A stretch of DNA of 64,000 bases from Microcebus murinus (taxonomy: Eukaryota > Chordata > Mammalia > Primates > Cheirogaleidae), in assembly GCF_040939455.1 (NCBI RefSeq), contig NC_134119.1, positions 70,418,890 through 70,482,889 of the forward strand, given 5' to 3'. The translations under genes and the position numbers were made by a program. Every line of letters starts with the position of its first letter. Position 1 is the first letter of the stretch. Of this stretch, positions 1-11,867 are shown one piece after another. The notes beneath the pieces were generated by a model, which worked only from the letters and a program-made list of their open reading frames with translations, was not told the DNA's origin and searched no databases.

Positions 1-1
1 A

Positions 2-336
<335 letters not shown>

Positions 337-789
337 GTCCAAATTCAAGTTCTTAAGCTCCAGATGACAAGTCTGTTTCTCCAACTTGGTTTGGAGGCCA
401 AGGGTTCAATCAAATTTCTAGATACCTACTGGAGATCGTGCCATTCCCATGCCCTCGCACTGCTGTTTCAGAGGGAAAAGGATTAATTCTGGGTGTCTGG
501 AAAAGGAAGAAGTAGACGAAAGTTTCTGTGGTGGGAATGAGTTTGAGGGATGAGTTAGATTTCATTTGGAGGGTAGCTGTCAGAACACTCTGGGCAGAAG
601 GACCAACATGGGCATAGACCTGCACCTGTGCCCAGCGCACTTCACTGTGTGTGTGTGAGTATGAGAGGTTTGGAAGCACACACACATGAGTGTGCTAGAG
701 GGTGTCAACATTGATTCCCTCAGAGGACAGGAAGGGCAGGTGACATCCTGCAGAGGATGTGGGTCACACCATAAACTAGGAAATGTTTT
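337..789. other. Intergenic, no gene seen
   Basis: Single-copy-looking sequence between the Alu and an L1. There is a short GT-rich stretch near 640-660. No OR-like, RNA or conserved coding signal was recognised; the short reading frames here look random. Confidence 0.6.
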
Positions 790-1189
790 GTATTATAAAG
801 CTGAGAGCAGAACTAAACAAAATGGAAACAAACAAACAAAAAAACAGTAAAAAGGATCAGTGAAACAAAAAGTTGGTTATTTGAATAGATAACAAAATTG
901 ATAGACCACTAACCAGATTAACTAGAAATAGAAGAGAAAGGACTAAAATAAGCTCAGAAATGAGAAAGGAGACATTACAACTGGTAGCACAAAAATAGAA
1001 AATATCATCTGTGAATACTACAAAAATGTCTATGCACAAAAACTAGAAAATGTAGAGGAAATGGATAAATTACTACAAACACACAACCTCCCAAGCTTTA
1101 GTCAGAAACAAATATAAATACTTAACAGACCAATAATGAGCAGTGATATTGAAGCAGTAATACAAAATCTCACAACAACAAGAACAACA

Positions 1190-1905
1190 ACAAAGTCCCA
1201 AACCACACAGATTCATAGCCAAATTCTATCAGCTGAATTCTACAAAGAAGAACTGGTACCTATCCTGCAGAAATTTTTCCGTAACAACGAGAAGGAGGGA
1301 ATCCTCCCTAACTCATCTATGAAGCCATTATTACCTTGATACCAAAGCCAGGAAAGGACACACAAAAAGAAAACCACAGACTCACCTCCATTACGAACAT
1401 AGATACAATGATCCTCAACAAAATACTAGCTAACTGAATTCAACAGCACATTGAAAAGATAATTTACCATGATGGAGCAGGCTTCATCTTAGGAATGCAA
1501 GGATGGTTTAACTTATGCAAATCAATAAATGTAATTCACTATATAAACATAAGCAAAAACAAAGACCATATGATTATCTCAATAGATGTAGCAAAAGGAT
1601 TTGATAAAATGCAGGACCTTTGTATGATAAAAACCCTCTGCAAACTATGCATAGAAGGAACATATCTCAAAATAATAAAGGCCATAAACAACAAACCCAC
1701 AGCCAACATCATACTGAATGGGGAAAAGTTGAAAGCATTTTCCCTAAGAACTGGAACAAGACAAGGATTCCCACTGTCACTACTTCTATTCAACATACTA
1801 CTAGAAGTCCTCACCAAAGTAATCAAGCAAGAGGAAGAAATAAAGGGCATCCAAATCAGGAAAGAGAAGGTCAAATGATCCCAGTTTGATGATAATATGA
1901 CTTGT
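1190..1905 (+). pseudogene. L1 ORF2 reverse-transcriptase remnant
   Basis: Two plus-strand frames (about 1136-1339 and 1495-1878) match the L1 ORF2 RT domain: [15 protein letters not shown], then [20 protein letters not shown] and [14 protein letters not shown]. The Asp-containing IDVAKGFD block survives. The FADD-type catalytic block just downstream is broken by a stop and substitutions. It cannot encode a working enzyme. Confidence 0.85.
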
Positions 1906-3411
1906 ATCTAGAAAACCCTAAAGACTCCACCAAAAGACTCTTGTAATTGATAAATAAATTCAGCAAAGTCTCAGGTTACAAAATCAATGTACACAAATCA
2001 GTAGCATTTCTATGTACTACTAATAGCCAACCTGAGAGTCAAATCAAGGACTCAATACCATTTACAATAGCTGCAAAGAAAATAAAATACTTGTAAATAT
2101 ACTTAACCAAGGACGTGTAAGATCTGTAAAAGGAGAATTGCAAAACACTGATATAAGAAATCGTAGATGACACAGACAAATGGAAAAACATCCCATGCTC
2201 ATGGATTGGTAGAGTAAACATTGTTAAAATGTCCACACTGCCCACCATAATTTACAGATTCAATGCAATCCCTATCAAAATACAAATTGAATATTAATCA
2301 AATCTAGCAAAAATAATTCTACATTTCATTTGGAGCCAAAAAAAGAGCCTGAATATCCAAAAACAATTAAAGCAAAAAGACTAAATCTGAAGGCATCACA
2401 TTACCTCTTTTCAAATTATACTATAAGGCTATAGCATCCAAAGCAGCTTGTCACTGGTATAAAAGTAGAGACATAGACCAATAGAAAAATATACAACCCA
2501 GAAATAAAGCCATCTTCCCACAACCAATTGATCTTCAACAAAGCAGACGACAACATACAATGATGGAAGGAAGTCCTATTCAAGAAATGGCTCTGGGAAA
2601 ACTGGATAGCCACATGCGGAAAAATAAACAGAATCCCTATCTCTCATCATATACAAAAATTAATTCAAGATATATAAAAACTTAAATGTAAGGCATGAAA
2701 CCATAAAAATTCTAGAAGAAAATGTAGGAAAATTCTTATAGACATTAGCCTAGGCAAAGAATTTATGATTAAGACCCCAAAGGCAAACAAAGCAACAAGA
2801 AAAATAAATAAATGGGACATAATTGGATTAAAATGCTTATGTACAGCAACCGAAATAATTGACAGAGTTAATAGACAACCTACAAAATGGGAGAAAATAT
2901 TCACAAACTATACATCTGATAAAGGGCTAATATCCAGAATCTATGAAGAACTTAAACAAATTAGCAAGAAGAAAACAAACAACTCCATCTTAAAAAGTGG
3001 GCAAAAGACATTAACAGAAGTTTTTCAAAAGAAGATAGACAAATGGCCAACAAATATATGAAAAAATGTTCAACATACCTAATCATCAGGGAAATGCAAA
3101 ATAAAACCACAGTAAGATACCATCATACCCCTGTCAGAATGGCCATTATTAAAAGTCAAGAAAACACTAAATGCTGGCATGGATGCAGAGAGAAAGGAAT
3201 ACTTACACACTGTTAATGGGACTGCAAACTAGTATAACCTCTATGGAAAATGGTATGGTGATTCCTTAAAGAAATAAAAGTTCACTTACCATTCACTACA
3301 GGAACCCCACTGCTACATATCTACCCACATAAAAAGAAGTCATTTTATGAAAAAGACACCTGCACTTGAATGTTTATCACAGCACAATTCACAATTGCAA
3401 TGATGTGGAAT

Positions 3412-3442
3412 ACACACACACACACACACTTACACACACACC
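3412..3442 (+). repeat. (CA)n microsatellite
   Basis: CA dinucleotide run interrupted by a TTA, inside the 3' part of the L1. Probably expanded after insertion. Confidence 0.85.
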
Positions 3443-3794
3443 ATGGAGTACTGCTCAGCTATAAAAAGGAATAATATTATTTCTTTTTCAGCAACCTGGT
3501 TGAAACTGGAGACCATTATCCTAAATGAAGTATCTCAGGAAAAACAAACACCACATGTGCTATCTAATATCTCGGAGCTAAACGATAGACACAAAGAGAT
3601 GTAAGGACATTGGAAACCAAAAGGAGGAAGGGCAGGAGGAGGAGGGGTTAAAACTTATTTATAAGGTACAATGAACATTTCTGGTGATGGACACACTAAA
3701 AGCGCTGACTTGAGTATTATACAAGGTATCCAAGTAACAAAAATATTTGTACCCCACTAATATTTTAAATTAAGAAAAATAAAACTGTAAGAGA

Positions 3795-4085
3795 TTTGTT
3801 AAAGGATAAAAAAACTAGAGCTAGATAGAAGGAATAAGTTCTAGTGTTTTGTGTCACTGTAGGGTGACTATAGTTACCAATAATGTATGGTTTCAAGTAA
3901 CTAGGAGTAGGATATTAAATGTTCTCAACACAAAGAAATGGTAAATGTTTGAGATGAGGGTTATGCTAATTACTATGAACTGATCACTATGTATTATATG
4001 TATGAAAACACTACTATGTACCCTATGAATATATGCAATAATTATTTGTCAATTAAAAGATGTTTTAAAACAAAAAACAAACAAA
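3795..4085 (+). mobile_element. Older L1M 3' end
   Basis: Matches the familiar 3'UTR of older mammalian L1 (L1MA/MB type): GTGACTATAGTTACCAATAA, GATGAGGGTTATGCTAATTA and a terminal TTGTCAATTAAAAG. It is a separate, older element than the L1 ending at 3788. Confidence 0.7.
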
Positions 4086-5458
4086 AGGAATAACTAGGAA
4101 AAAAGAAAGATATTTTGTATTGTTTTCTGATTGCAACATATCATATACTGATGGTGCTGTTGTTCCTTGGTGTGTGTGGGAAGCTATGCTAGAGTGATGA
4201 GTGCATGATTTTTAAATCTATTTATTTTATTTGTACGAAAAGGAAAAATAAAAATAATTAAATTTGATAACTCAAATTTGCACTGGGTGTTCCACAATGG
4301 AGAAACTACTTACTGTGGAATCTGGGCATAGATAGGAAAAGACGTGTCGCATGCCTATAGTGCTCAGCGTGGAATGCTACGTCAGGAGCCCACATTCCCA
4401 CCCGGCAGGCGATGGGAAGAACATGCTTTAATTTTCTCTCTAAGCTGGTGTAATGTCCTGTCTACCTACTTGTTCCCTGTCTTACGTTTAGCAGAGGTGA
4501 TCTTGGAACACTTCTGAGGGACTGTGCTCATGTATCCCTCTTACAACGTCTTGCCACATCTCCAGGTTCCCATTATTTGCATACTTACGTGTTTCCTCTT
4601 GCTTACTATAATATGTTATAAATATCTGTTTCAGAGTCACTATCTCTCAGTGTCTTGGAAGCAACTTAGGAACAGGAATTTTATTCCATGCAGCTTTTTA
4701 GTGTCAGTATCCAACACAAGTTCTGGCACTATTAGGGGTTTCAAAGTGACTGAGGCCTGTTTTGAGACCAACATTACCTTTGAGTCACTTTCCCAAGCCC
4801 CAGTACACTTTCATGAAAAGTTTTCCCTTTAATCTTTTCTCTAAATCCACAGAGATTAGGACAGTCCTCTAAGGTCCACTTCTTGGATTTAAGTTGGTCC
4901 TTCTGCTTGCAGCTGGCTGTAAAGACAGATTCCTTGGCAGCTCAGAGAGCACAGAGGTGGATAAATTAGGAGAAGGAGGTGAGAACTCACTGCTCAAGAC
5001 CATCTACAACTCCTTCCAGCACTTTTTAAATTGGTGGAGATCTTTGAATCTATTGGCCAACTCTTTAAGTCACTGGCATCTACCCTATGTACAGGGTCAG
5101 AAGCTGAATTTTTTTGTTCTCAGAAGTCTCCTCCAGGAAAGAGAAAAAGACCTTTTTTTGCCTTGGCTGAGAGGTAAGGAGGTAAGATCACTTGATTTGG
5201 GGAAGAAAAAAGAGAAGATGAGAAGAGCCTTCCTCCCTATAGCACACCCACGGGGCGAAGGGCATTGGCCCATGGGGGCTTTACTGGAGTTAATGCCCGT
5301 GACTGCCTTGTGAAGTCAGGGTTGTCATCTCCACACTGGAGATCAAGACAGGAGGCTTAGAAGGTTGAAGCCCCTGTCTAAGGTTACAAACTAGTTGTGG
5401 ACAGAGCCTGGGAGAGAGCCAGTTCTCCTTGATTCCAAAGATCAGCTCATAAGTTGAT
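4086..5458. other. Intergenic, with an MIR-like remnant
   Basis: No gene recognised. About 5310-5450 reads like a worn MIR/L2-type SINE core (CTAAGGTTACAAACTAGTTG resembles the AAGGTCACACAGCTAGTAAG core). Two open frames of about 100-140 codons (4524-4832, 4894-5313) have no recognisable domain and are most likely chance. Confidence 0.5.
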
Positions 5459-5472
5459 GACAGCATATTTTA

Positions 5473-5804
5473 TTTATTTATTTATTTATGAGACATAGTC
5501 CCACTCTGTTGCCCAGGCTAGAGTGCCGTGGTGTCAGCCTAGCTCACAGCAACCTCAAACTCCTAGGCTCAAGTGATCCTTCTGCTTCAGCCTCCTGAAT
5601 AGCTTGAACTACAGGCATGCGCCACCATGCCAGGCTAATTTTTTCTATATATTTTTAGCTGGCCGATTATTTTCTTTCTATTTTTGGTAGAGACAGGGTC
5701 TCACTCTTGCTCAGGCTGGTTTCAAGCTCCTGACCTTGAGCCATCCTCCTGCCTCGGCCTCCTGGAGTGCTAGAATTATAGGTGTGAGCCACCGTGCCCA
5801 GCCC
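5473..5804 (-). mobile_element. Alu SINE, lemur-type, with target-site duplication
   Basis: Reverse-strand dimeric Alu whose tail has become a (TTTA)n run. It is flanked by a near-perfect 14-bp duplication, GACAGCATATTTTA at 5459-5472 and GACAGTATATTTTA at 5805-5818, so this is a clean retroposition event. Confidence 0.95.
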
Positions 5805-5818
5805 GACAGTATATTTTA

Positions 5819-7439
5819 AACTGAGAATCATTAAATCAATTTAGTGGGTCAAAACTGGGAGTTAAATTAACATAGAATAGAATGTGAAAGAAAATATCAA
5901 AATAATTCACATAAAGTAAAGGTAAGTGTTGCTTTGTTAAACTTCTGTCTTGTTTATAGGTGTGATGTTAGAGTGTATGTTCGTCACTGTGACTTGGTCA
6001 CAATGTGAAATGTATTTCTTATTGTGGGCCATGGGAATAGTGCTTGAGGGCCACCGTACTCTATTATACCACATCTAAATTACCCCAAACTTAGTACTCA
6101 GGCAATAAATAAATGCTAGAATTATGTAGTATCTTTTTTATTTTTGAAGGAGATGTGATCTTCTTAGGTGATGGATAATTCAGGGTGGGGGAGGTTAAAT
6201 GTCTTACCCATGGTCACACAACTAGTAAGAAGCTGGTCACAGACTTCTCTGGGGGTAAAATCCAAGCCAATCATATCTGTATCGTAGGCTCTGGGTGCAA
6301 TTCAGGTGTGACAAGTGTTTGTAGGATGTGCTCAAAATCTTTGAATCATCCCCAAATAGTTTAATACCTTTTAAGATACTCATCAGTTCTTCAGCAGATT
6401 AATCAGGGACAGTCTAGGACATCTGGTGTTATCAGAGAGGTAAAATAACAGAAGGAAACCTTCATGAAGAAGTTAAATCAGTAACAGAGGTAGAGAGAAA
6501 GGGAAAGAAGCCAGGACAAGGGACGGAGCAGAGCAGAGGAGGCAGTAAGTCCAGCCCAGGAGGGAAAGTCCATAGTAGGACACTGGCAGGGATTTGTTTC
6601 AGCACTAAGGACAGCGCCACTGGCCTATCAGTAAAGACGGGGTGGCTGCCGCAGTCTTGTTCAGGACCAAGGGCAGTGTAACCCTAACCAGCACAGAAGT
6701 TAGTTAGCCAGAAAAGAACCTTAAGCATCAACCTGGAACCTAGCTGTGCTTATCTGAAAAATGAGATGTGCAACAATATAAAAGTTTCCGCTAAGAATAT
6801 GCCTACTACTTTGTGCTGAACTACTTCCATATAATTATAAGATAACAAACAACAGCAATAATAACAAATACTTTATTGCATTTGTATTATTCAACACTTT
6901 GCATGTGTTACTCGAAGGGGCTATCTTAGTGATCTTGTCTATTCTTTGTTTAAACCAATACACTTGGAAGTATTCATTCCTTTTCCTTAGTTTGAACATG
7001 AGGAATGAAACATTTTCAAAGGGGAAAACAAGGCTAAAAAAAAATGAGAGAGGAGACCTTGAAGTATGGGAGAACCAACATAGTATTTAGATTCAAAGGG
7101 ATCTTGGTAGCCACACTCGATGTGTGGTTTCAGCCATGTCTTAAAGGGAAGGGGGTACTTATACAAAGTGCATGAATACACTGGCAAAATTTCTGGAAGG
7201 AACTTACAAGACATGGTAACAGTCCTCTGGGGAACAGAATAAGGATGCTGAACTGAGAATGTTACTTTTGAATTTTATTTTTAAAAATTAATAGGCAAAA
7301 ACTGACCTTTGGGAGTACAGTTATATACCTTTTAACCTATATAAAAGCTACTTTTCAAAATGACTTTTATATAAATATAGAGGTAAGGCAAAAGGAAATG
7401 TGCAACGCATGTAGGGTATAAAAATAATGTAGTGAATCC
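5819..7439. other. Intergenic, with MIR-like remnants
   Basis: MIR-type cores are visible near 6150-6270 (CCATGGTCACACAACTAGTA) and weakly near 6850-7010. No gene or RNA gene was recognised; the rest looks unique. Confidence 0.5.
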
Positions 7440-8620
7440 TGTGTACTCATTAACAACTTTAAGAACATGACTTCTTGTCCTAAAAGCCCCCTGTGTGCAC
7501 TTCCCACCCTATTCCTCCCCTCTGAGAAGCAGCCTCTGTCCTGAATGTCGAACCCATCGTTCTCTTACTCCCTTTACTACATGCCTTTGTATTTCTAAAT
7601 ATGTTTTAAAACATATTTTTGCAAGGTTGACTTTTCTATAAATGAAATTATACTATTTTCATAGTCAAGTAACATTTTTTCTCACTATTATGATTCTGAG
7701 ATTGAGTCATTAATAATGTTAGATGTGATTCATTCATTTATTTACAGAATAACACTCCATTGTATAAAGAAATCACAATTTACTTATCAATTTTACTACT
7801 GGACACTTTGGATGTTCAGAGCTTTTTGTTTTCTTTTTTGCTAGTAAAACAGTGCTGCTATGAACATTAGTCTAGACATATGCTTGAATATAGAATGTAT
7901 GGGGCATAGTCATATCCTAAAATTTACTAGATAATGCTTAATTCATTTCTGAATTGATCATACCAATTTAGACTCCCAGAAGCAGTATATGAATGTTATT
8001 GTTAAACTTAATATTTTTAGATGTTTATATTTGTTTCAGTTCTATAGATGTGAAATGATATTTAATTTTAATTTTAATTTCCGTTTTCTTTGTTTTTAAT
8101 GAGATGAGCATATATCTGTGTTTTGAGTCATTATTCTCTGGTGGGGGAAACATTCTGACCTTTTCTCCATTTTTCCACTGAAAAAACTATTTTGCATATT
8201 GATTGACCAATTTCTTTGTGTATCCTACACTTATATGTATTGCTAATATATTTTTCTATTTTGTGTTTTTTCTTTTAATTTTTTGTATCGATCAGAACTT
8301 TTTGATAATTAGAATTTTTAAATGTTAAAAGACAAGGTTTAAATTCCTTTCCTATATTTGTATTGTTTTCTATACACCCAAGGTAATAAAGACACATTTC
8401 CATGTTGTTTTCTAAAACTTTAGAAATTTTTTACTCCACATTTATATGTTAGTTCACCTGAAATTGATTTTTTGTATATGTGGTATGATGTAGGTTCTTA
8501 ATTTCTTTTTCTTTTTCTGTGAAGATAATTATCCAAGAACCATTTATTGAAAAGTTTATCCTCCTCCCCATTGATAAGCAATACATCCCATAAGTCAAGT
8601 TTGTATACGTGCATGGGTTG
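7440..8620 (-). mobile_element. Ancient L1M/HAL1-type fragment
   Basis: AT-rich sequence with minus-strand old-L1 landmarks: an ATAACACTCCATTGTATAAA motif near 7747 and AGTGCTGCTATGAACATTAG near 7850. Badly decayed, with approximate limits. Confidence 0.6.
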
Positions 8621-9071
8621 ATTCCTGGGCTGTATTGCATTCCGTCACTCTGATGGTTTACCTCTGACACTTAATTTTGACTGGGGATGGTTCACTGAGA
8701 GGCTAGAACAACACAAGAAACTTAAAATGCAGATGCAGTCTCAGGGAAGCAAATTTTGCTTAGCGTACAAATGGGAAGAAACCTAACTTCCTCTTCCCCT
8801 GTTTATTACTCTGCCCTTCACCCACATTGGCTTTCCACCACGCACCTTCCTGACTCAAGATGTTTGCACTGACTTCCAGCACCTCGGTGTCAACTCATTC
8901 TCTCTCTTCAGCGGAGAAGAAACTCAAACATCAGCTCCCTGCTCCAAGGGCTTCTCCGATTGCCCATTCTAGAATAGCCTCCTCCAGATGTTGCCAACCA
9001 CATCAATTCTGATATTCGCTTTTTCCTTAGCAAGGAGCCACCCAAATTTTCTCATTTCTATATTATTTGTC
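8621..9071. other. Intergenic, nothing recognised
   Basis: Unique-looking sequence with moderate GC. No coding, RNA or repeat signal could be assigned. Confidence 0.5.
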
Positions 9072-9390
9072 CTTTTGTTGTTGTTGTTAGAGACAGGGTC
9101 TCACTCTGTCACCCAGCCTAGAGAGCAATGACACAATCATAGTTCACTGCAGCCTCGACTCCTGAGCTCAAGCGATCCTCCTGCCTCATCCTCAATCTCT
9201 TGAGTGCATGCACTTGCCAACACACCCGGCTTATTTTTGTATTTTCTTTTTTCATTTTGGTACAAACAAGGTCTCACTGTGTTGCCCAGGCTGGCCCCAA
9301 GCTCCTGGCCTCAAGAGACCCTCCCGCCGGAGTCTCCCAAAGTCCTGGGATGACAGGCATCAGCCATTGTACCTGGGCTACACATGTCTT
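9072..9390 (-). mobile_element. Old Alu dimer (AluJ-like)
   Basis: Reverse-strand Alu with both monomers, more diverged than the lemur-type copies and without their AT-rich linker. Landmarks are GAGACAGGGTCTCACTCTGT and a second GGTCTCACTGTGTTGCCCAG. Probably predates the lemur-specific expansion. Confidence 0.85.
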
Positions 9391-9439
9391 TTTGTCTGCC
9401 TTCTCAATCCCTCAGTACCTAGAAATTCCAAAAGGTCAT

Positions 9440-9525
9440 GGACATTGGTTTCATTCTCTGTTTTATATCAGGCACCTGGTACATAGTAGCTACTCAATAA
9501 AATTTGCTATTGAATACATATCTTA
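9440..9525 (+). mobile_element. L2 3'-end remnant
   Basis: Contains the L2 tail signature CACCTGGTACATAGTAGCTA followed by CTCAATAAA. Short and old. Confidence 0.55.
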
Positions 9526-10049
9526 AATGGTAAGTCAGAAATAAGCCCAAATATTCTATTCTCCAGTTGCCTAAAAATCAACTTGAATTTTCAGTATTAA
9601 TGGCCAAGGCAAGGGACCTTACTTTCACAACTCCATCCCTTTGAACAACTCGCTGCCTGTGAGCTTCAGTGCATCTGAATGGGCAAAACGATGCCAAATT
9701 TTGCAGGGTATTAAAAATAAATTGTTCCGTATACGTTTAGAAACTCAACCCAGTACAGGGTCACATAAATGATGCTTAACATATATAGTTCCTTTCCTTA
9801 AAAAACATATTTTATAAAAGAAAACCAAACCAAACCAAACAAACAAACAAAACCCTGCTACATTATCTTTCTGGAAGGAGTTGTCTTTAGAAATATTCAA
9901 GGAGGACATTTCTCATTGGTCTTTTTAGAAAACCAATTACTGCTGGCACTTTTTTCTAATAAACAGTGAAAATTTTCCTCCAGAAATTCCACCCAACTAA
10001 GACAGGTATATTTTCAGAATAATGTAACTATGAGTCTTCCTTTATTTAA
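9526..10049. other. Intergenic, no gene
   Basis: AT-rich, with an imperfect A/C-rich simple repeat near 9825-9852. No gene signal. Confidence 0.5.
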
Positions 10050-10375
10050 AGTAGTGCAGACAACAGTTAGGGAGGAGGAATAATTTCCCATGTTCTATTG
10101 CACAGTAGGGCGACCATGGTTAACAATATTATATCGTATGTTTTCAGGTAACTAGGAGACAGGATTTTGAAGTTCTCACTTTGTAGTTCTCACTACATTC
10201 ACAGAAAATGATAAATGTGTGAGGTGACCAATATGCTAAAGACCCTGATTTGATCCTTACACTGTGTATACATGTTATCGAAGAAGCATCACAATGCACC
10301 CTATAAATATGTCCAATTATTATGTCAATTACAAATAAAATACAACTTTAAAATTTTTTAAAATAAAAAATAGTG
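10050..10375 (+). mobile_element. Older L1M 3' end
   Basis: Plus-strand L1MA/MB-type 3'UTR: AGTAGGGCGACCATGGTTAA, AAATGATAAATGTGTGAGGT, CACCCTATAAATATGTCCAA and a terminal TTATGTCAATTACAAATAAA. Similar older-L1 3' ends recur at 3795-4085 and 34435-34695. Confidence 0.7.
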
Positions 10376-10803
10376 CAAATGACCCCTGGGGTCTTGAGAA
10401 ACTTTTGGAAAATAAAATGAAAAAATTTCAACATGGAAAGAACCACTTAAGGTCATCAAAAGTAAGGAAATAATCATCATTCCTCATCTTATAAAGCACC
10501 ATCTCAGCTACTGCTGTGCTCAGTATACATAAAGACTAAGGACTTCGTGGGAATAGATTTCACCTCCATTTTGCGGGTAGGGGACTGAGGCTTGTAAAGG
10601 TTGAGGGTCTCGCCTAAGAGCACAGATGTCGTAAGCACAGGTGTAAGTTTTCTGTTTCCAGTTTTGCAATTCCCAGTTGCTGCTCACCATTTCTCCTGGC
10701 AGTGGTCCGCCCACAGCAAAGTCACAGCAGCAGCAGGGGCGTCTAACCATACACGCTCTTCCTCTTTTACCGTGTACTTCTACATGGCCCAGGGCCTCTA
10801 AAA

Positions 10804-10823
10804 ACCTTTCTTTCTTCACACAG
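10804..10823 (+). promoter_or_regulatory. Candidate 3' splice site abutting the OR start codon
   Basis: The start codon at 10824 is immediately preceded by CCTTTCTTTCTTCACACAG, a good polypyrimidine tract plus CAG. Many mammalian ORs have a single coding exon joined to upstream untranslated exons by such an acceptor. The minus-strand paralog has the same arrangement. Use of the site is inferred. Confidence 0.6.
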
Positions 10824-11840
10824 ATGGAGAGGTCTCTGGCTTTGGCCAATATGTCCAGAAACCAGGAGTTTGTCCTGCTGGGCCTGTCTGCCAGGCTGGG
10901 CGTCAGGGATGCCCTGTTTGCCATCTTCCTGACCCTCTACCTGCTGACACTCCTGGAGAACACGCTCGTCATCTGCCTGGTCTGCAGGCGCAGGGAGCTC
11001 CGCAAGCCCATGTACTTCTTCCTGGGCAACCTCAGCTGCCTGGAGGTGTGCTACGTGTCTGTGACCATGCCCAGCCTGCTGGCGGGGCTCTGGGCTGGAC
11101 CCCGCCCTGTGCCCTTCACGGCCTGCATCGCGCAGCTTTTCTTATTCGTCTCGTTCCTTGGTACCAAGTGCACCCTCCTGGCAGCCATGGCCTATGACCG
11201 CTACGCGGCCATCTGCCGCCCACTGCACTACCCGCTGCTCATGCGGCCCCGGGTCTGCCAGGGGTTGGCCTTGTCCTCGTGGCTTGGGGGGCTGCTGGTC
11301 TCGGTGGGCAAGACCACATGCATCGCCAGCCTGTCCTACTGCGGCCCCAACGTCCTCAACCACTTCTTCTGCGACGTCTCCCCTCTGCTCAACCTGTCCT
11401 GCACCCACGTGGCCCTGCCGGAGCTGGTGGACTTCCTCTCGGCCATCGTCATCTTCTGGGGCTCCCTCCTGGTTGCTCTGGCGTGCTACGCGGCCATCGG
11501 CGTGGCGGTGCTCCGCATGCGGTCCGCGGCGGCGCGCTGCAGAGCTGCGTCCACCTGCGCCTCGCACCTGCTGGTCATGGGCGCCTTCTACGCCCTGGTC
11601 CTCTTCGCGTACTCCCGCCGCAGCCGCCTGGAGCCCACAGACCTCCACAAGGTGCTGTCGGTCGTCTACACGGTGGCCACGCCGCTGTGCAGCCCGGCGG
11701 TCTACTGCCTGCGGAACCGCGAGGTGCGCGCGGCGCTGCGGAGCGCGCTCGGCCCGCGCCGTCTCCACGTCCCGCCCGGCAGACGCGCGCGTCAGGCTCC
11801 GGGGCAGATGGGAAGCTGTAGGAAGATATTCTCAACGTAA
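10824..11840 (+). CDS. Olfactory receptor, class II, family 6-like (338 aa)
   Basis: A seven-transmembrane odorant receptor that would sit in olfactory cilia and signal through Golf and cAMP. The ATG at 10824 is chosen over an upstream in-frame ATG at 10677 because it follows a splice-acceptor-like CAG and aligns with the paralog's start. Visible features are an N-glycosylation site at N9 (NMS), ICL1 block LRKPMYFFLGNLS (59-71), the ECL1 cysteine C101, MAYDRYAAIC (122-131), SYCGPN (171-176), HFFCD (180-184) and CLRNREV (295-301). It most resembles human OR6 members (OR6A2, OR6B1, OR6P1), but no one-to-one symbol can be assigned. Oddities: TECTLL reads TKCTLL (114-119), KAFSTCASH reads RAASTCASH (240-248), the TM7 NPxxY reads SPAVY (290-294), and the C-tail runs about 26 residues beyond the paralog's end. 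The frame is open, but these changes suggest relaxed constraint. Confidence 0.9.
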   Translation: MERSLALANMSRNQEFVLLGLSARLGVRDALFAIFLTLYLLTLLENTLVICLVCRRRELRKPMYFFLGNLSCLEVCYVSVTMPSLLAGLWAGPRPVPFTACIAQLFLFVSFLGTKCTLLAAMAYDRYAAICRPLHYPLLMRPRVCQGLALSSWLGGLLVSVGKTTCIASLSYCGPNVLNHFFCDVSPLLNLSCTHVALPELVDFLSAIVIFWGSLLVALACYAAIGVAVLRMRSAAARCRAASTCASHLLVMGAFYALVLFAYSRRSRLEPTDLHKVLSVVYTVATPLCSPAVYCLRNREVRAALRSALGPRRLHVPPGRRARQAPGQMGSCRKIFST

Positions 11841-11867
11841 TGTGTAAAGACTTTCTAAAGCGACATA

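Larger units (their letters stand above)
790..3788 (+). mobile_element. L1 retrotransposon, 5'-truncated, decayed
   Basis: A plus-strand L1 beginning within ORF2 and running through the ORF2 C-terminus and 3'UTR to the tail, where TATTTGTACCCC precedes an A-rich end. Recognisable peptides include the RT region near 1210-1900 and the C-terminal region near 2765-3300. Many frameshifts and stops break it. It sits directly against an older L1 3' end. Confidence 0.9.

Noticed and set aside
10677..10823. In-frame N-terminal extension of the OR from an upstream ATG at 10677
   Set aside because: The extension has no OR similarity, precedes a splice-acceptor-like CAG, and has no counterpart in the paralog, whose Met aligns with 10824.
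11142..11847. Long open frames overlapping the plus-strand OR on both strands
   Set aside because: They are antisense or alternate-frame shadows of a GC-rich OR coding sequence.
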